Source: an uncultured Bacteroidales bacterium
Lineage (GTDB): Bacteria; Bacteroidota; Bacteroidia; Bacteroidales; Paludibacteraceae
NCBI GenBank assembly: GCA_902799555.1
Contig: CADCBB010000001.1
Coordinates: forward strand, 63,882 to 127,881
Direction: 5' to 3'
Length of the DNA: 64,000 nucleotides
Shown: piece by piece, positions 1 through 8,802 of the stretch
Layout of the letters: the number at the start of each line of letters is the position of its first letter
Position numbering within the stretch: the first letter of the stretch is position 1
The notes under the pieces: generated by a model
Seen by the model: the letters and a program-made list of their open reading frames with translations, nothing else
Database searches by the model: none
Told to the model about the DNA's origin: nothing
Translations under genes and position numbers: made by a program

Positions 1-434
1 TCGTCGAACGAACTTAAAGCATTCAACTCGGTCAATGCTTTTTGCATCAATTCGGCGTTCTGACCAAAGAGTTCGCGTTGATACAGGAAACGGTCGCCTA
101 AGGAGATAGCCTGACGGATATCCTCTACGGCTTTACCATAGACAGCAGCCTTAGGAGAAGCAGTCTCTTCTACAGGCGCGGGTTTGGGTTCTTCTACCAC
201 AGGGGCAGGTTCTTCTACCGCAGGAGCAGACTCGGGTTCAACGACTGGCGCTGCTACCACTACCGGTTTCTCTACAACTACCTCTCTAACGACTTCTACC
301 GGTACCTCTTTGATGACTTCTTTTTCAATCACTTGCGGCTCAGGCAGCGGACGATTTTTGAGTTCCGCTACCTCAGCCTCCAGTGTTGCGATACGAGCTT
401 CTAATTGCTCGAAATATTTAATGAGTTCTTCCAT
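1..434 (-). CDS. Hypothetical protein, C-terminus cut by window edge
   Basis: The gene opens at the ATG at 434 and stays open to base 1, so only the first 144 or so residues are visible. Residues 1-25 look like a short amphipathic or coiled-coil helix rich in Glu and Leu. Residues 30-85 are a low-complexity linker of Val, Glu, Pro and Ala with repeats such as VEEPAPVVEEP. A conserved-looking helical segment follows, around DRFLYQRELFG. Similar tails occur in uncharacterised Bacteroidales proteins, but I cannot give a function. The start codon shares one base with the stop of the peptide transporter (TAATG), so the two are probably translationally coupled. There is no signal peptide. Confidence 0.75.
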   Translation of the reverse strand, partial: MEELIKYFEQLEARIATLEAEVAELKNRPLPEPQVIEKEVIKEVPVEVVREVVVEKPVVVAAPVVEPESAPAVEEPAPVVEEPKPAPVEETASPKAAVYGKAVEDIRQAISLGDRFLYQRELFGQNAELMQKALTELNALSSFD

Positions 435-1972
435 TATTTAGTTGCGTCTTCTAATTTACCCATCATTGCGAACATAAAGATAGCGGCAACGAGACAAACT
501 CCGATGAATACGCTCCAAACGAGCCACAACGGCAGGCTTCCCCAGAGGAAACCACCGACTGCTACGAGGAAGTTACCCAGCGCGGTAGCCACGAACCAAC
601 CGCCCATCATCATTCCTTTGTACTGCGGAGGAGCTACCTTGCTGACGAACGAGATACCCATCGGCGAAAGGAGTAACTCACCAAAGGTGAGCACCAGATA
701 GGTCAGGATCAGTACGTTTGCATTGACGAACGTACCTTCACCGGCTACGCGTGCCAGTTCTTGTTCGGACGGACACAACAGGCCGATCGAGCAGAAAGCC
801 ATTACTGCATAAGCAGCAGCAGCAACCAACATACCATACGCGATCTTACGCGGAGCAGAGGGCTCTTTGCCTTTCTTTGCCAATGCACCGAAGATAGCCA
901 TGCTTACCGGCGTCAGAGCAACGACATAGAAGGGGTTGAACTGTTGGAAGATAGGAGCGGAGATACCGAGTTCTGCCGGATGGTTCATGAACTTATATGC
1001 CAATGCACCGGCTACTACGGCCAGAACACCGCACCAAACGGATTTGGCTTTGCGACCACCGTCACCGAAGATACCGAACAAGGCATATACACCGATGGCT
1101 ACCAGCACTAAGTTCCAGATATCAAAGGCCATCGTCTGTGCACCTGTTACTACCGGTGTCACGAACTCATTGGCGAAATAGGTAAGCGTCAGACCATTCT
1201 GATGGAAAGCCATCCAGAAGAAGAGTACTACTGCAAACACGAGGCACAAAGCAACGATACGTTTTTTGGTTTGTTCCGGTGTCAGTTCTTCTACTTTCTG
1301 ACCACTTGCAGCCGCTTGTTTAGCGGTGTTCTCTACATGCTTGAACCAAGGACGGCAAGCGTAATAGATAGCGATACTCAGTACCAGCGACGCACATGCT
1401 ACTGCAAACGCGAAGTGATAACTGTCGTTCACACTGGTGCCTAACGACTCCTGTGCCCAGGCCATGATCTTCACAGCGGCTGTCGGAGCGAACATAGCAC
1501 CGATATTGATGGCCATATAGAACAGCGAGAAAGCGGCGTCACGACGGTCTGCATACGCAGGATCATCGTAGAGGTTGCCGACCATTACTTGGAGGTTACC
1601 TTTGAACAGACCCGTACCGAAACTAATCAGGACCAACGCGCCGATCATAAACGTCATGGCGACAGCTGTGTTACCGGACTCAACACCGCCCATCGGTAAG
1701 GCCAGCATGACGTAACCGAGGAACATGATAATGATACCGATCGTGACGCATTTACCGTAACCGATCTTATCAGCTACGATACCGCCTACTAACGGTAAGA
1801 AATAGACAAACGCCAAGAATGTGGAGTAAATAGCACCTGCTGCCGAAGCCGACAGACCGAAATTAGCGCGCAAGAAAAGCGCGAAGACGGCTAACATCGT
1901 GTAGTAGCCGAAACGCTCGCCTGTGTTGGCCAATGCCAACGCGAACAATCCTTTTGGTTGATTTTTAAACAT
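434..1972 (-). CDS. POT/PTR2 family proton-coupled peptide transporter
   Basis: This is an inner-membrane major-facilitator protein of 512 residues that should import di- and tripeptides with protons. The family signature is plain: ERFGYY at residues 19-24 near the first membrane helix and FYMAINIG in the middle. Hydrophobic helices fill the length, about 12-14 of them, as is normal for bacterial POT proteins. It is the fifth gene of the dapB operon, 47 bases after ilvE, and the gap contains an octamer array. Peptide uptake beside a branched-chain aminotransferase fits an amino-acid fermenting lifestyle, but that link is inference. Confidence 0.93.
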   Translation of the reverse strand: MFKNQPKGLFALALANTGERFGYYTMLAVFALFLRANFGLSASAAGAIYSTFLAFVYFLPLVGGIVADKIGYGKCVTIGIIIMFLGYVMLALPMGGVESGNTAVAMTFMIGALVLISFGTGLFKGNLQVMVGNLYDDPAYADRRDAAFSLFYMAINIGAMFAPTAAVKIMAWAQESLGTSVNDSYHFAFAVACASLVLSIAIYYACRPWFKHVENTAKQAAASGQKVEELTPEQTKKRIVALCLVFAVVLFFWMAFHQNGLTLTYFANEFVTPVVTGAQTMAFDIWNLVLVAIGVYALFGIFGDGGRKAKSVWCGVLAVVAGALAYKFMNHPAELGISAPIFQQFNPFYVVALTPVSMAIFGALAKKGKEPSAPRKIAYGMLVAAAAYAVMAFCSIGLLCPSEQELARVAGEGTFVNANVLILTYLVLTFGELLLSPMGISFVSKVAPPQYKGMMMGGWFVATALGNFLVAVGGFLWGSLPLWLVWSVFIGVCLVAAIFMFAMMGKLEDATK

Positions 1973-1996
1973 AGTTTTATTATTTACGATTTATTA

Positions 1997-2028
1997 TTCT
2001 AGTCTTCTGGTCATCTGGTCTACTGGTC
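1997..2028. repeat. Octamer array at ilvE end
   Basis: Four near-identical 8-base units (plus strand ttctagtc, ttctggtc, atctggtc, tactggtc) cover the end of ilvE and most of the gap before the peptide transporter. The TAG stop of ilvE lies inside the array. It is one of 19 similar arrays in the window. Confidence 0.8.
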
Positions 2029-3033
2029 GACTATCTCGCACCAATGGTGCTTATCTTCTGCACGGCCGTACTGGATATCTTTCAGTGCGTGGTAGAGTCG
2101 GCTCAGTACCGGACCGGGTTCATCGCCGAACGAGTAGGTAATGCCTTTTTCTGTATCGACCACTTTGTTCATCGGGGAGATGACTGCTGCCGTACCGCAG
2201 GCTGCGGCTTCACTCATATCTGCCAACTCTTCCAAGCGTATCCGACGTCGTGTCACTTTCAGTCCCATCTCGCGTGCCAGGATCATCAGACTGTCATTCG
2301 TGATACTCGGCAGGATCGCAGATGATTTAGGCGTCAGGTACTCATTGCCTTTGATGCCGATGAAGTTCGCTGCCGAGCACTCGTCGATGAACTTATGCTG
2401 TTTGGCGTCCAGGAAGATACAGTCGCATCCCATGGCATGTGCCGCTTCGGTAGCTCGGAAAGAGGAGGCGTAGTTTCCGCCCACCTTGAACTGTCCTGTA
2501 CCGTAAGGCGCTGCACGATCCACATATCGGTTCACGATAAAAGTCGTACAATGGAACTTACCCGGGTAGTACGGACCGATCGGCGAAGGGATGACGATGA
2601 ACTCAAAATCTCTGCCCGGGCCGACACCCAAACGCGGCGTTGTACCAATCAGTAAGGGCCGGAAATACAACGTTGCACCTGTGCCGTAAGGCGGCACAAA
2701 ATCCATGTTCTTCTCCAATGCTAACCGAATAGCCTTACCAAACAATTCCTCCGGAACGGGCGCCATGAATAGGCCTTTTGCACTCTGCGCCATGCGTCGT
2801 GCATTGTCCCGCCAACGGAAGATACGAATCTTCCCATCTACTCCTCGAAATGCTTTCAGTCCCTCAAATGCTTCCTGCCCATATTGCAGACAAGTAGCCG
2901 ACACGTGCAAGTGCAGGAACTTATCCTTCGTGGCGTACGGTTCTTCCCATACTCCGTCATGATACCCCGCCCGAACAATATAGTCGGGTTCGGTATAATG
3001 AAATCCCAATTTACTCCAATCAATCTCTTTCAT
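2020..3033 (-). CDS. ilvE: Branched-chain amino acid aminotransferase
   Basis: This PLP class IV aminotransferase of 337 residues interconverts Leu, Ile and Val with their 2-oxo acids in the cytoplasm. It has the long form of the family (YGQEAFEGLKAF near residue 55). The PLP lysine is K183 in GQFKVGGNYASS, and the phosphate-binding EAAACGTAAV segment is near the C-terminus. I chose the ATG at 3033 rather than an in-frame TTG one codon earlier. The start overlaps the end of wbqC by 14 bases. The last codons and the stop fall in an octamer array. Confidence 0.95.
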   Translation of the reverse strand: MKEIDWSKLGFHYTEPDYIVRAGYHDGVWEEPYATKDKFLHLHVSATCLQYGQEAFEGLKAFRGVDGKIRIFRWRDNARRMAQSAKGLFMAPVPEELFGKAIRLALEKNMDFVPPYGTGATLYFRPLLIGTTPRLGVGPGRDFEFIVIPSPIGPYYPGKFHCTTFIVNRYVDRAAPYGTGQFKVGGNYASSFRATEAAHAMGCDCIFLDAKQHKFIDECSAANFIGIKGNEYLTPKSSAILPSITNDSLMILAREMGLKVTRRRIRLEELADMSEAAACGTAAVISPMNKVVDTEKGITYSFGDEPGPVLSRLYHALKDIQYGRAEDKHHWCEIVDQ

Positions 3034-3544
3034 CAAACAATGTATCTAAACAACTCAATTCCGTTTGCCACGGATGTTTATCAGTCCAAATCTGTCCGCT
3101 CCAATCGGTTGAACGATGGTCGATTATCGATTGTCGATTATCGATTATCGAGGGTCTTTCTTTATTTAACAATGCAACCAGTGTGGCGTTCAATTCATCA
3201 TTCAGGTCTAATAACCATTTGTACTCCTTCTCGTAGAACGGCCGCAAATAGTCCGCGAAATACAGGAAGTACGGTGTATGTTGGTATGCGCTGACCAGTG
3301 TTATCCAATGTTGGTGTTGCCAACGAGTCTGGTAACTGATCTGTATGTCGCGCGTCAACTGCTTATGCTCCACTTTCCCTACCGGAACGGTCAACCGCAC
3401 CAACTCTCCTTTCGCGTCGCGAATCAGACATCTGTTGCGGAAGGTCTGTTTCTCGAAGCTCTCCATTTGTTCTATCGTCGTAGGTCCGCTCATCAGCGCC
3501 TGTAGATACGATAGCGGAGGTAGATAGGCCGTAGGTAAAATCAT
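3020..3544 (-). CDS. WbqC-like family protein
   Basis: The protein has 174 residues and opens with MILPTAYLPPLSYLQAL, the typical start of WbqC-like proteins in Bacteroidota, where the gene usually follows lepB as here. The biochemical role is not settled. Relatives elsewhere sit in O-antigen loci. Its start overlaps the lepB stop by four bases (ATGA). An in-frame heptamer array at 3121-3152 encodes a duplicated segment, SIIDNRQ followed by SIIDHRS, near residue 135. That segment looks inserted relative to what I expect for the family. It has no signal peptide and is probably cytoplasmic. Confidence 0.85.
   Translation of the reverse strand: MILPTAYLPPLSYLQALMSGPTTIEQMESFEKQTFRNRCLIRDAKGELVRLTVPVGKVEHKQLTRDIQISYQTRWQHQHWITLVSAYQHTPYFLYFADYLRPFYEKEYKWLLDLNDELNATLVALLNKERPSIIDNRQSIIDHRSTDWSGQIWTDKHPWQTELSCLDTLFDERD
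3121..3152. repeat. In-frame heptamer array inside wbqC
   Basis: Four and a half units of cgattat (one variant, cgattgt) lie in tandem. Read on the coding strand they give a seven-residue duplication, SIIDNRQ/SIIDHRS. The reading frame is kept. Confidence 0.9.
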
Positions 3545-4935
3545 CTTTTAGCTCCTCTTCCCAGTCTCTCCCAGCGGATGGAATGTTTGTCCTTGTCGAT
3601 ACTCAGCCAGATGTACACCGGCCTTCCGACAATATGATCCTCCGGCACGAAACCCCAGTAACGGCTGTCCGCGCTGTTGTGCCGGTTGTCGCCTTGCATC
3701 CAGTAATAATCCATCCGGAACTCATATTCTTTGCCAATCTGCATCGGCTGGAACTCGTACGCGTCCGCAATGCGCTTGTAAACCCAATAGTTCTCTTCGG
3801 TAATCAGAATCTTGTCGCCTTTGCGAGGAATATATATCGGTCCGTAGTTGTCCCTCGTCCATTCGTTGTGCCCTAACGGATAAACGGCTCCACCGCGTTC
3901 TTCGGGTTCAAGTTCGATCGCTAACACATGCGGATTCTTCTCCAGCTCTGCTTTCATCTCTTGCGTCAGCGGGAAATGCCATGTCTGCGGATCTACCTGC
4001 ACGCGGTCAGCTATGCTGATACCGATTTTCTCCAGGTATTTCGCACCAAATACATGTCCGTCGGTATGCACGTAATAATTGAGTTGCAGTCCTTCCTTCT
4101 CCGGCTCACGCTGCCATTCTGATGGCTGACAGCTGACGGCTGAAGGCTTCGTATAAATAACATTGTCGATTATACGCAAACTGTCTCCCGGCTCGCCCAC
4201 ACAGCGTTTCACATAATTTTCCCTTCTATCCACAGGACGCGTCACGATCTCGCCGAACACATCCTTGCGCGACTTGATCAACCCTTCGCCATAGTAGTAT
4301 TTGAGCGTGTAGTAATCCGGATTCTGCATCTTCGTGCAAACGGTGTCTCCTGCCGGGAAGTTGAATACCACAATATCGCCTTTCTTTGGACTTGTCCAGC
4401 CTTTGAGACGTTTGTACTCCCAATGAGGCCAATCTAAATAACTCTTTCCGCCACCCAGCCATTCCGGCATCGTGTGTTGTACCATTGGCATACTCAGCGG
4501 TGTCTGCGGTACGCGCGCACCGTAAGCCATCTTGCTTACGTACAGAAAATCACCCACACGCAGCGTCTTCTCCAGACTTGAACTCGGTATCTGGTAGTGC
4601 TGGAAAATATACTGATTGATGAAATACACCGCCACCAGCGCAAACACAATCGCGTCTATCCAACTGAACAGCGTATAAAGAAACGCATTGCCTGCTTTCG
4701 ACTTTTGACTTTCGACTTTCGACTCTTCCGGCTTATATTTTTTCCACCAGCTGTAGTTGATATACTTGGTGGTGAATGCATCTATCACCAGCGGCAGCAA
4801 CACCAGCCAACCCAGACTCTTCCAGTCGCCCCATGCGACCCAGATGATGAACGCAATATACAATGCGCTCCATATTCCTGCGCGGATCCACCCTCCGCGC
4901 TCCACTTCTGCTATCCTATCCTTAAAACTTTTCAT
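3541..4935 (-). CDS. lepB: Signal peptidase I
   Basis: This membrane-bound serine-lysine protease of 464 residues cleaves signal peptides from exported proteins. Hydrophobic stretches at residues 20-55 and 90-112 precede the catalytic serine S120 in IPSSSLEKTL. The general-base lysine is K243 in ENYVKRCVGEPGD, and the conserved GDNRHNSADSRYWG box is near residue 415. The roughly 160 residues between the last two boxes form the large insert usual in Bacteroidales. Two separate heptamer arrays lie inside the gene in frame, encoding ESKVESQKSK near residue 75 and PSAVSCQPSE near residue 268. Both fall outside the catalytic boxes. Start and stop overlap the neighbours by four bases each. Confidence 0.96.
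   Translation of the reverse strand: MKSFKDRIAEVERGGWIRAGIWSALYIAFIIWVAWGDWKSLGWLVLLPLVIDAFTTKYINYSWWKKYKPEESKVESQKSKAGNAFLYTLFSWIDAIVFALVAVYFINQYIFQHYQIPSSSLEKTLRVGDFLYVSKMAYGARVPQTPLSMPMVQHTMPEWLGGGKSYLDWPHWEYKRLKGWTSPKKGDIVVFNFPAGDTVCTKMQNPDYYTLKYYYGEGLIKSRKDVFGEIVTRPVDRRENYVKRCVGEPGDSLRIIDNVIYTKPSAVSCQPSEWQREPEKEGLQLNYYVHTDGHVFGAKYLEKIGISIADRVQVDPQTWHFPLTQEMKAELEKNPHVLAIELEPEERGGAVYPLGHNEWTRDNYGPIYIPRKGDKILITEENYWVYKRIADAYEFQPMQIGKEYEFRMDYYWMQGDNRHNSADSRYWGFVPEDHIVGRPVYIWLSIDKDKHSIRWERLGRGAKR
4119..4146. repeat. In-frame heptamer array in the lepB insert
   Basis: Four units on the plus strand: ctgatgg, ctgacag, ctgacgg, ctgaagg. They encode part of PSAVSCQPSE in the non-catalytic insert of signal peptidase. 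Confidence 0.9.
4695..4722. repeat. In-frame heptamer array in the lepB N-terminal linker
   Basis: Four units (ctttcga, cttttga, ctttcga, ctttcga) encode ESKVESQKSK between two hydrophobic segments. This is the second array in the same gene, with an unrelated unit. Confidence 0.92.
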
Positions 4936-5540
4936 ACTAAACTTTCTGCTGCTAATACGGCGCCGAGTGCAAAGCCGCGACGTCCTTTAGCGATATGTGT
5001 GATAATGATCGTATCTTCTTCGCTATCCCATGTCACCACATGCGTGCCGGGTACTTCACCCTCTCGAATGGATTCGATAGCAACATCCGTGCCAATCTGT
5101 TCTGCAAGGGTCTTTGCGGTGCCTGATGGTTTATCCAATTTGTGAATATGGTGTGTCTCGGTGATAGACGGCGTGTACTGCGGTTGCGCCTTCATCGCTG
5201 AGGCTAATGCTTTGTTGAGGTCAAAGAAGATATTGACGCCTACGGAGAAATTGCTTTTCCAAATAAGCATAGGTTTGTTATGCAAGCGTTTGTCTTCCTC
5301 CATCAGCGAATCAGCATCCCATCCGGTAGTGCCGCACACAACGGGCACGTTTTGTGCCCATGCGCGTAAAATATTATCCTTGGCTGTAGTTGGTGTAGTG
5401 AACTCGATCGCTACTTCGGCGTCCTTCAGATCGAAGGCAGCCCCCACATCAATACGCGCCACGATCTCGTGACCTCTACTTAGGGCAATCTCTTCGATCA
5501 TATGCCCCATCTTTCCGTATCCGATTAGTGCTATTTTCAT
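4932..5540 (-). CDS. dapB: 4-hydroxy-tetrahydrodipicolinate reductase, compact form
   Basis: This NAD(P)H-dependent enzyme of the lysine and diaminopimelate pathway supplies cell-wall precursor. The start is the ATG giving MKIALIGYGKMG; an upstream in-frame ATG would lie within four codons and adds nothing conserved. The dinucleotide-binding GYGKMG, the GTTGW segment, the catalytic ETHHIHKLDKPSGTA box and SIREGEVPGTH are all present. At 202 residues it is shorter than the roughly 250 I expect from Bacteroides. It lacks about 30 residues after the HHIHK box and the usual C-terminal tail. It ends in a four-base overlap with lepB and heads the operon, with its own promoter. Confidence 0.93.
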   Translation of the reverse strand: MKIALIGYGKMGHMIEEIALSRGHEIVARIDVGAAFDLKDAEVAIEFTTPTTAKDNILRAWAQNVPVVCGTTGWDADSLMEEDKRLHNKPMLIWKSNFSVGVNIFFDLNKALASAMKAQPQYTPSITETHHIHKLDKPSGTAKTLAEQIGTDVAIESIREGEVPGTHVVTWDSEEDTIIITHIAKGRRGFALGAVLAAESLV

Positions 5541-5559
5541 AATTCTCCACAAAAAGCGC

Positions 5560-5592
5560 GCAAAGGTACAAAAAATATTTCATATATGCAAG
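5560..5592 (-). promoter_or_regulatory. Promoter of the dapB operon
   Basis: On the minus strand the -7 box TACCTTTGC (5568-5560) lies 20 bases after CTTG (5592-5589). The -33 side is part of the dyad-like TTGCATATATG. The start codon at 5540 is about 14 bases from the expected transcription start. Confidence 0.8.
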
Positions 5593-5601
5593 CATATATG
5601 C

Positions 5602-5630
5602 AAAAAGGAGCACTTTCGCACTCCTTTTTT
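5602..5630 (-). terminator. Terminator after the protease-barrel gene
   Basis: On the minus strand a GGAGTGC stem, GAAA loop and GTGCTCC arm (with two G-T pairs) are followed by a T run. It sits between the end of the three-gene envelope operon and the dapB promoter. Confidence 0.75.
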
Positions 5631-5658
5631 ACCCTTTCCGTCAATTTTTACACATTTT

Positions 5659-7155
5659 CTACCATCCAACACCTATAGAAAGGCCTACGCCATGTTGTAG
5701 ATATTGGTTGAAGGCATCGTAGTTGGCGGCTGCCTTATAGGGCGTTTGATTCAGTTTATCTTTCGTCCACAGCCAATTCATGTCATAGTTCAGACCAAGA
5801 ATCAGGTCGCAGGAATTGAACGGTATACGCCAATCCATACCGACGCGGGTATCTGTCAGAAGGGCAAAGCCACCATAGATATTACCGGTATTCAAAGGAC
5901 CGGCGCCGGCGCTTTGTGTGATACGCGGCGCAATGAAGTGTTTGCCTACAGCAATAGGAAGTTGCCCGCCTACATAGAGACCGAACATAACGCCTGCCCG
6001 CGTTTGGTATCCCAATTTGGCACCCGTCTCCGGCTCTTCGGTCATGGGTTCTGCAATGAGAGCAGAGAATTGCACTCCGGTGGAGATAAAACCTAACCAA
6101 TCAAAGCCAAACTGAATACCCGCTTGCTGATTCATTCCCAAATAATTATCGTACATTAACCGCACATGTTTGATATGATCCATATCTTTGACAATATGCG
6201 AAGCCGATTGGTCGTACTGCTTGGCTTTTTTGCTTCCCGATTGAATCAAACTGTCACGCACCGCCAATACTTGCAATGCCGGTTCTAATGGCAAACGCCA
6301 ATCCTGTTCCTTGATGCTTTTTTGGTTGGTTTCCGGCAAGTGACGGAAGACATATAACCATTCTTCGCCGGAGAGCGAACGAAGGGGTTCAAATGTATTA
6401 TCCAATGCGTCAGAAGGTGTGGCTAATGAGCCAATAAATGCATCCACGTCTTCTTTCCCGATAGCGAGTCCTACACCCTCGCGGTAGAACGCTTTCCATG
6501 TGTTAACGCCCAGAATGCTGTATTTCCCTTCTGCATTCTTGAATAAAAGCGGTCCGCCGCTACTTCCCGGATCAATAGATGCCGTGTGCTGAATGATACG
6601 TGTAGCATGCTCGCGGCTATTGAGATCCACGTGTGCATTTGATATACTTCCGCGTGTCAACTGCCAAGACGGTTTGTTAGCCAGTTCCGGAAAACCGGCC
6701 GCTACAATCGCCATATCTTCTTCTATCTCACCCGTAAAGAGCGGCAAAGCAATCATCTCACTTTCAGCCGGTAAAGCAACGGCAGCCAGATCGGCGGTGC
6801 CTATATTCGTTACGGCACAATGCGGATACCGAACGGTTTTGTCGTGCAGTTGGAATGTGATTGTTGCTTGTTTGGCATATCCGACGACATGCAGGTTGGT
6901 AAGCACAAACTTATGATTTTCGTGTGCAATGACCACACCAGAACCGTAAGTGCCTTCATTCTTATAGGCTCCCAAAGCACGTGACGCACTCTGCATACCG
7001 GCACGCGCCATGTAGAGCGAGTAATCACTCATCAAGGCTTTGTCGGTTTCGGAAAATTCGGGTTCAACGATACACACGCTGTAGCGCAGACCTTGTGCAT
7101 GGATCATGGGTGCCATACACAGCCACCATGCGGCTATAAACAAAAGACGTTTCAT
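5659..7155 (-). CDS. Secreted trypsin-like serine protease with C-terminal barrel-like domain
   Basis: The 498-residue protein begins with a signal peptide ending near QA at residue 20. Residues 70-240 form a trypsin/DegP-type fold. The triad is visible as H89 (TNLHVVG), D122 (GTADLAAVALP) and S199 (DPGSSGGPLLF). No PDZ domain follows. Residues 320-498 instead show alternating hydrophobic and glycine-rich strands ending in VGLSIGVGW, as in small outer-membrane beta-barrels. I infer a protease tethered to the outer membrane; the barrel call is weaker than the protease call. It is the last gene of a three-gene operon, 14 bases after its neighbour, followed by a terminator. Confidence 0.8.
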   Translation of the reverse strand: MKRLLFIAAWWLCMAPMIHAQGLRYSVCIVEPEFSETDKALMSDYSLYMARAGMQSASRALGAYKNEGTYGSGVVIAHENHKFVLTNLHVVGYAKQATITFQLHDKTVRYPHCAVTNIGTADLAAVALPAESEMIALPLFTGEIEEDMAIVAAGFPELANKPSWQLTRGSISNAHVDLNSREHATRIIQHTASIDPGSSGGPLLFKNAEGKYSILGVNTWKAFYREGVGLAIGKEDVDAFIGSLATPSDALDNTFEPLRSLSGEEWLYVFRHLPETNQKSIKEQDWRLPLEPALQVLAVRDSLIQSGSKKAKQYDQSASHIVKDMDHIKHVRLMYDNYLGMNQQAGIQFGFDWLGFISTGVQFSALIAEPMTEEPETGAKLGYQTRAGVMFGLYVGGQLPIAVGKHFIAPRITQSAGAGPLNTGNIYGGFALLTDTRVGMDWRIPFNSCDLILGLNYDMNWLWTKDKLNQTPYKAAANYDAFNQYLQHGVGLSIGVGW

Positions 7156-7169
7156 AGAAAAATGCGATA

Positions 7170-7904
7170 TTATTCGTCGTCACCGACTACACCGTTGGAA
7201 ACAGAGTCTGTTTGCACTTCAGGGATAGCCAAAGCTGGTTCTTCTGCCGGTTTGCCACCTGCCATCTCGTCCATGATATATACGATATCGTCCCCTTTGA
7301 GTTTACCCGACTTGACGCCTTCGTAGATAGCCGCATTGTCGCTGAAGTACTCTGCCGCTTTCTTTTTCGGAATCATTGCGCCGTTCACCATGATCAGTTG
7401 GGCTTGATCCCATTCCGGTCGTTTCAGATAAAAGAGCGTAGGGGTGTCCGGACCATTGCCACCAACAAACTTAACAAAATCCAGATCACCTGTCTTTTTG
7501 TTCATTTGGTAGTTCATCTCGCATTGGTAAAGAATTCCCCATGCATTGGCATAAATCGGATTTCCCCATTGGTTTTCATCGTGCAAATACATCTTTTTCG
7601 CGTTGACATAATGCAACACATGCACTTTATCCGGAAAGTCCTTATGCCAGATCTTAATACCTACTATATCAATGGCTTGGATCGTGGTACGAGCCTTGTC
7701 TTCTGCATTCTTTTTAACCCCTATTTTACTTTTTCCTACGCGTGGTAACTCAATCTCGTCGTACGCCTCATGGTGTCCGTCTTTGAAATATACCTCACCC
7801 GGGTAATAGTGCGGTGTCATAAGGCTCATTTGAGCGATGAATTGTGCCTGTCCTGTTACGCAGAAAAACAAAATGCACAAAGCGAAAAGAATTCTCTTTT
7901 TCAT
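7170..7904 (-). CDS. Secreted protein of unknown function
   Basis: The protein has 244 residues with a clear signal peptide (hydrophobic 5-17, cleavage likely after GQA). The mature part contains no motif I can name. It has several aromatic-rich beta-like stretches in the middle and an acidic C-terminus ending GDDE. It sits between a lipoprotein gene and the secreted protease, with gaps of 22 and 14 bases. The three are very probably co-transcribed and act in the same compartment. It could be a substrate, inhibitor or partner of the protease, but nothing in the sequence decides this. Confidence 0.75.
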   Translation of the reverse strand: MKKRILFALCILFFCVTGQAQFIAQMSLMTPHYYPGEVYFKDGHHEAYDEIELPRVGKSKIGVKKNAEDKARTTIQAIDIVGIKIWHKDFPDKVHVLHYVNAKKMYLHDENQWGNPIYANAWGILYQCEMNYQMNKKTGDLDFVKFVGGNGPDTPTLFYLKRPEWDQAQLIMVNGAMIPKKKAAEYFSDNAAIYEGVKSGKLKGDDIVYIMDEMAGGKPAEEPALAIPEVQTDSVSNGVVGDDE

Positions 7905-7926
7905 AACAAATAATAATTAAATATTC

Positions 7927-8802
7927 TTATTTCAAATTCCACGTTTTTCTGTCTTTTAGAATAAACTCATCCTTCTTGGCATCGTAGTAATAAAGCGATT
8001 GGAAAATCGGATTATTTGCATCGCAGGAAAGGAGCGCCGCTTTCAATTGTGCATAGTTGGAATAGGTATCCACTACCTCATCAACGTAGGTGTAAGTAGA
8101 GTCTCGACCGAGACGGAAGGTCCACGTACAACTCTTTTTGATTTTGAAAGGACCATCAGGTGTTCCGGTAAAATAATTATCCATCGTTTGACCTATTCTT
8201 GTTTTCTCTTCATCTGTCAAATATTCGACGTTTTTATCGTAATAAGGATTAAAGCAAATGATTCTGCCTCCGACGTAACTGTTATCTTTTACATATTCAC
8301 CAAAAGTAACATCGTTGTATTGATGGGATAGTCCATTGGACAGATACATGATTTCCATTAATGGCGAAGAGGTGTGTCCTCCTTGTGCAACGTAGCGGCA
8401 AGTGACAGAAAAACCTCCTAATCCCCTAGCGCCACCGTACGTATCGGAATAACCATCCGGATTGATGCCTACTACCTTCATTTCGAATGAAGCAGTCGGT
8501 TTAACGGTTCTTTTTATTTCCTTTTCAGTCTCTTCTTCATCAGAAGATGCTTGACAGTCGGATTCGGATTTGTCCAATTTCTTAACCTGCACAGATAGTT
8601 TGTCTTTGGAGTAACCCATTGCTGCATAACGATTTTCCAGTTCCGTGGCTTGTGCATCAGCCTGAGTCTCATCTGCATAAACGTACATGGTTTCTGATTG
8701 TCCGTTCGCAGTAAGTGTGATCTCATAACATGCTTTTTGATTGTTCTTGCAAGAAGCGAGGAACAGCACCAAAAGGAAAGGAATAACAAATAACTTTTTC
8801 AT
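7927..8802 (-). CDS. Lipoprotein of unknown function
   Basis: The 291-residue protein starts at the ATG giving MKKLFVIPFLLVLFLASC. Longer in-frame starts upstream would bury this signal and are rejected. The lipobox LASC points to lipid attachment. After it come a short alpha/beta-looking segment (residues 25-75), an acidic linker (SSDEEETEKE) and a larger beta-rich domain without a recognised family. Base composition is low: one 60-base stretch at 8221-8280 has 21 G or C. That differs from the window norm and suggests acquired DNA. It is the first gene of the operon leading to the protease. I could not find a standard promoter box upstream. Confidence 0.75.
   Translation of the reverse strand: MKKLFVIPFLLVLFLASCKNNQKACYEITLTANGQSETMYVYADETQADAQATELENRYAAMGYSKDKLSVQVKKLDKSESDCQASSDEEETEKEIKRTVKPTASFEMKVVGINPDGYSDTYGGARGLGGFSVTCRYVAQGGHTSSPLMEIMYLSNGLSHQYNDVTFGEYVKDNSYVGGRIICFNPYYDKNVEYLTDEEKTRIGQTMDNYFTGTPDGPFKIKKSCTWTFRLGRDSTYTYVDEVVDTYSNYAQLKAALLSCDANNPIFQSLYYYDAKKDEFILKDRKTWNLK

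Noticed and set aside
4932..5540. dapB considered a frameshifted pseudogene because it is short
   Set aside because: All conserved boxes are in one frame and both ends are coupled to neighbours; a compact form is simpler.
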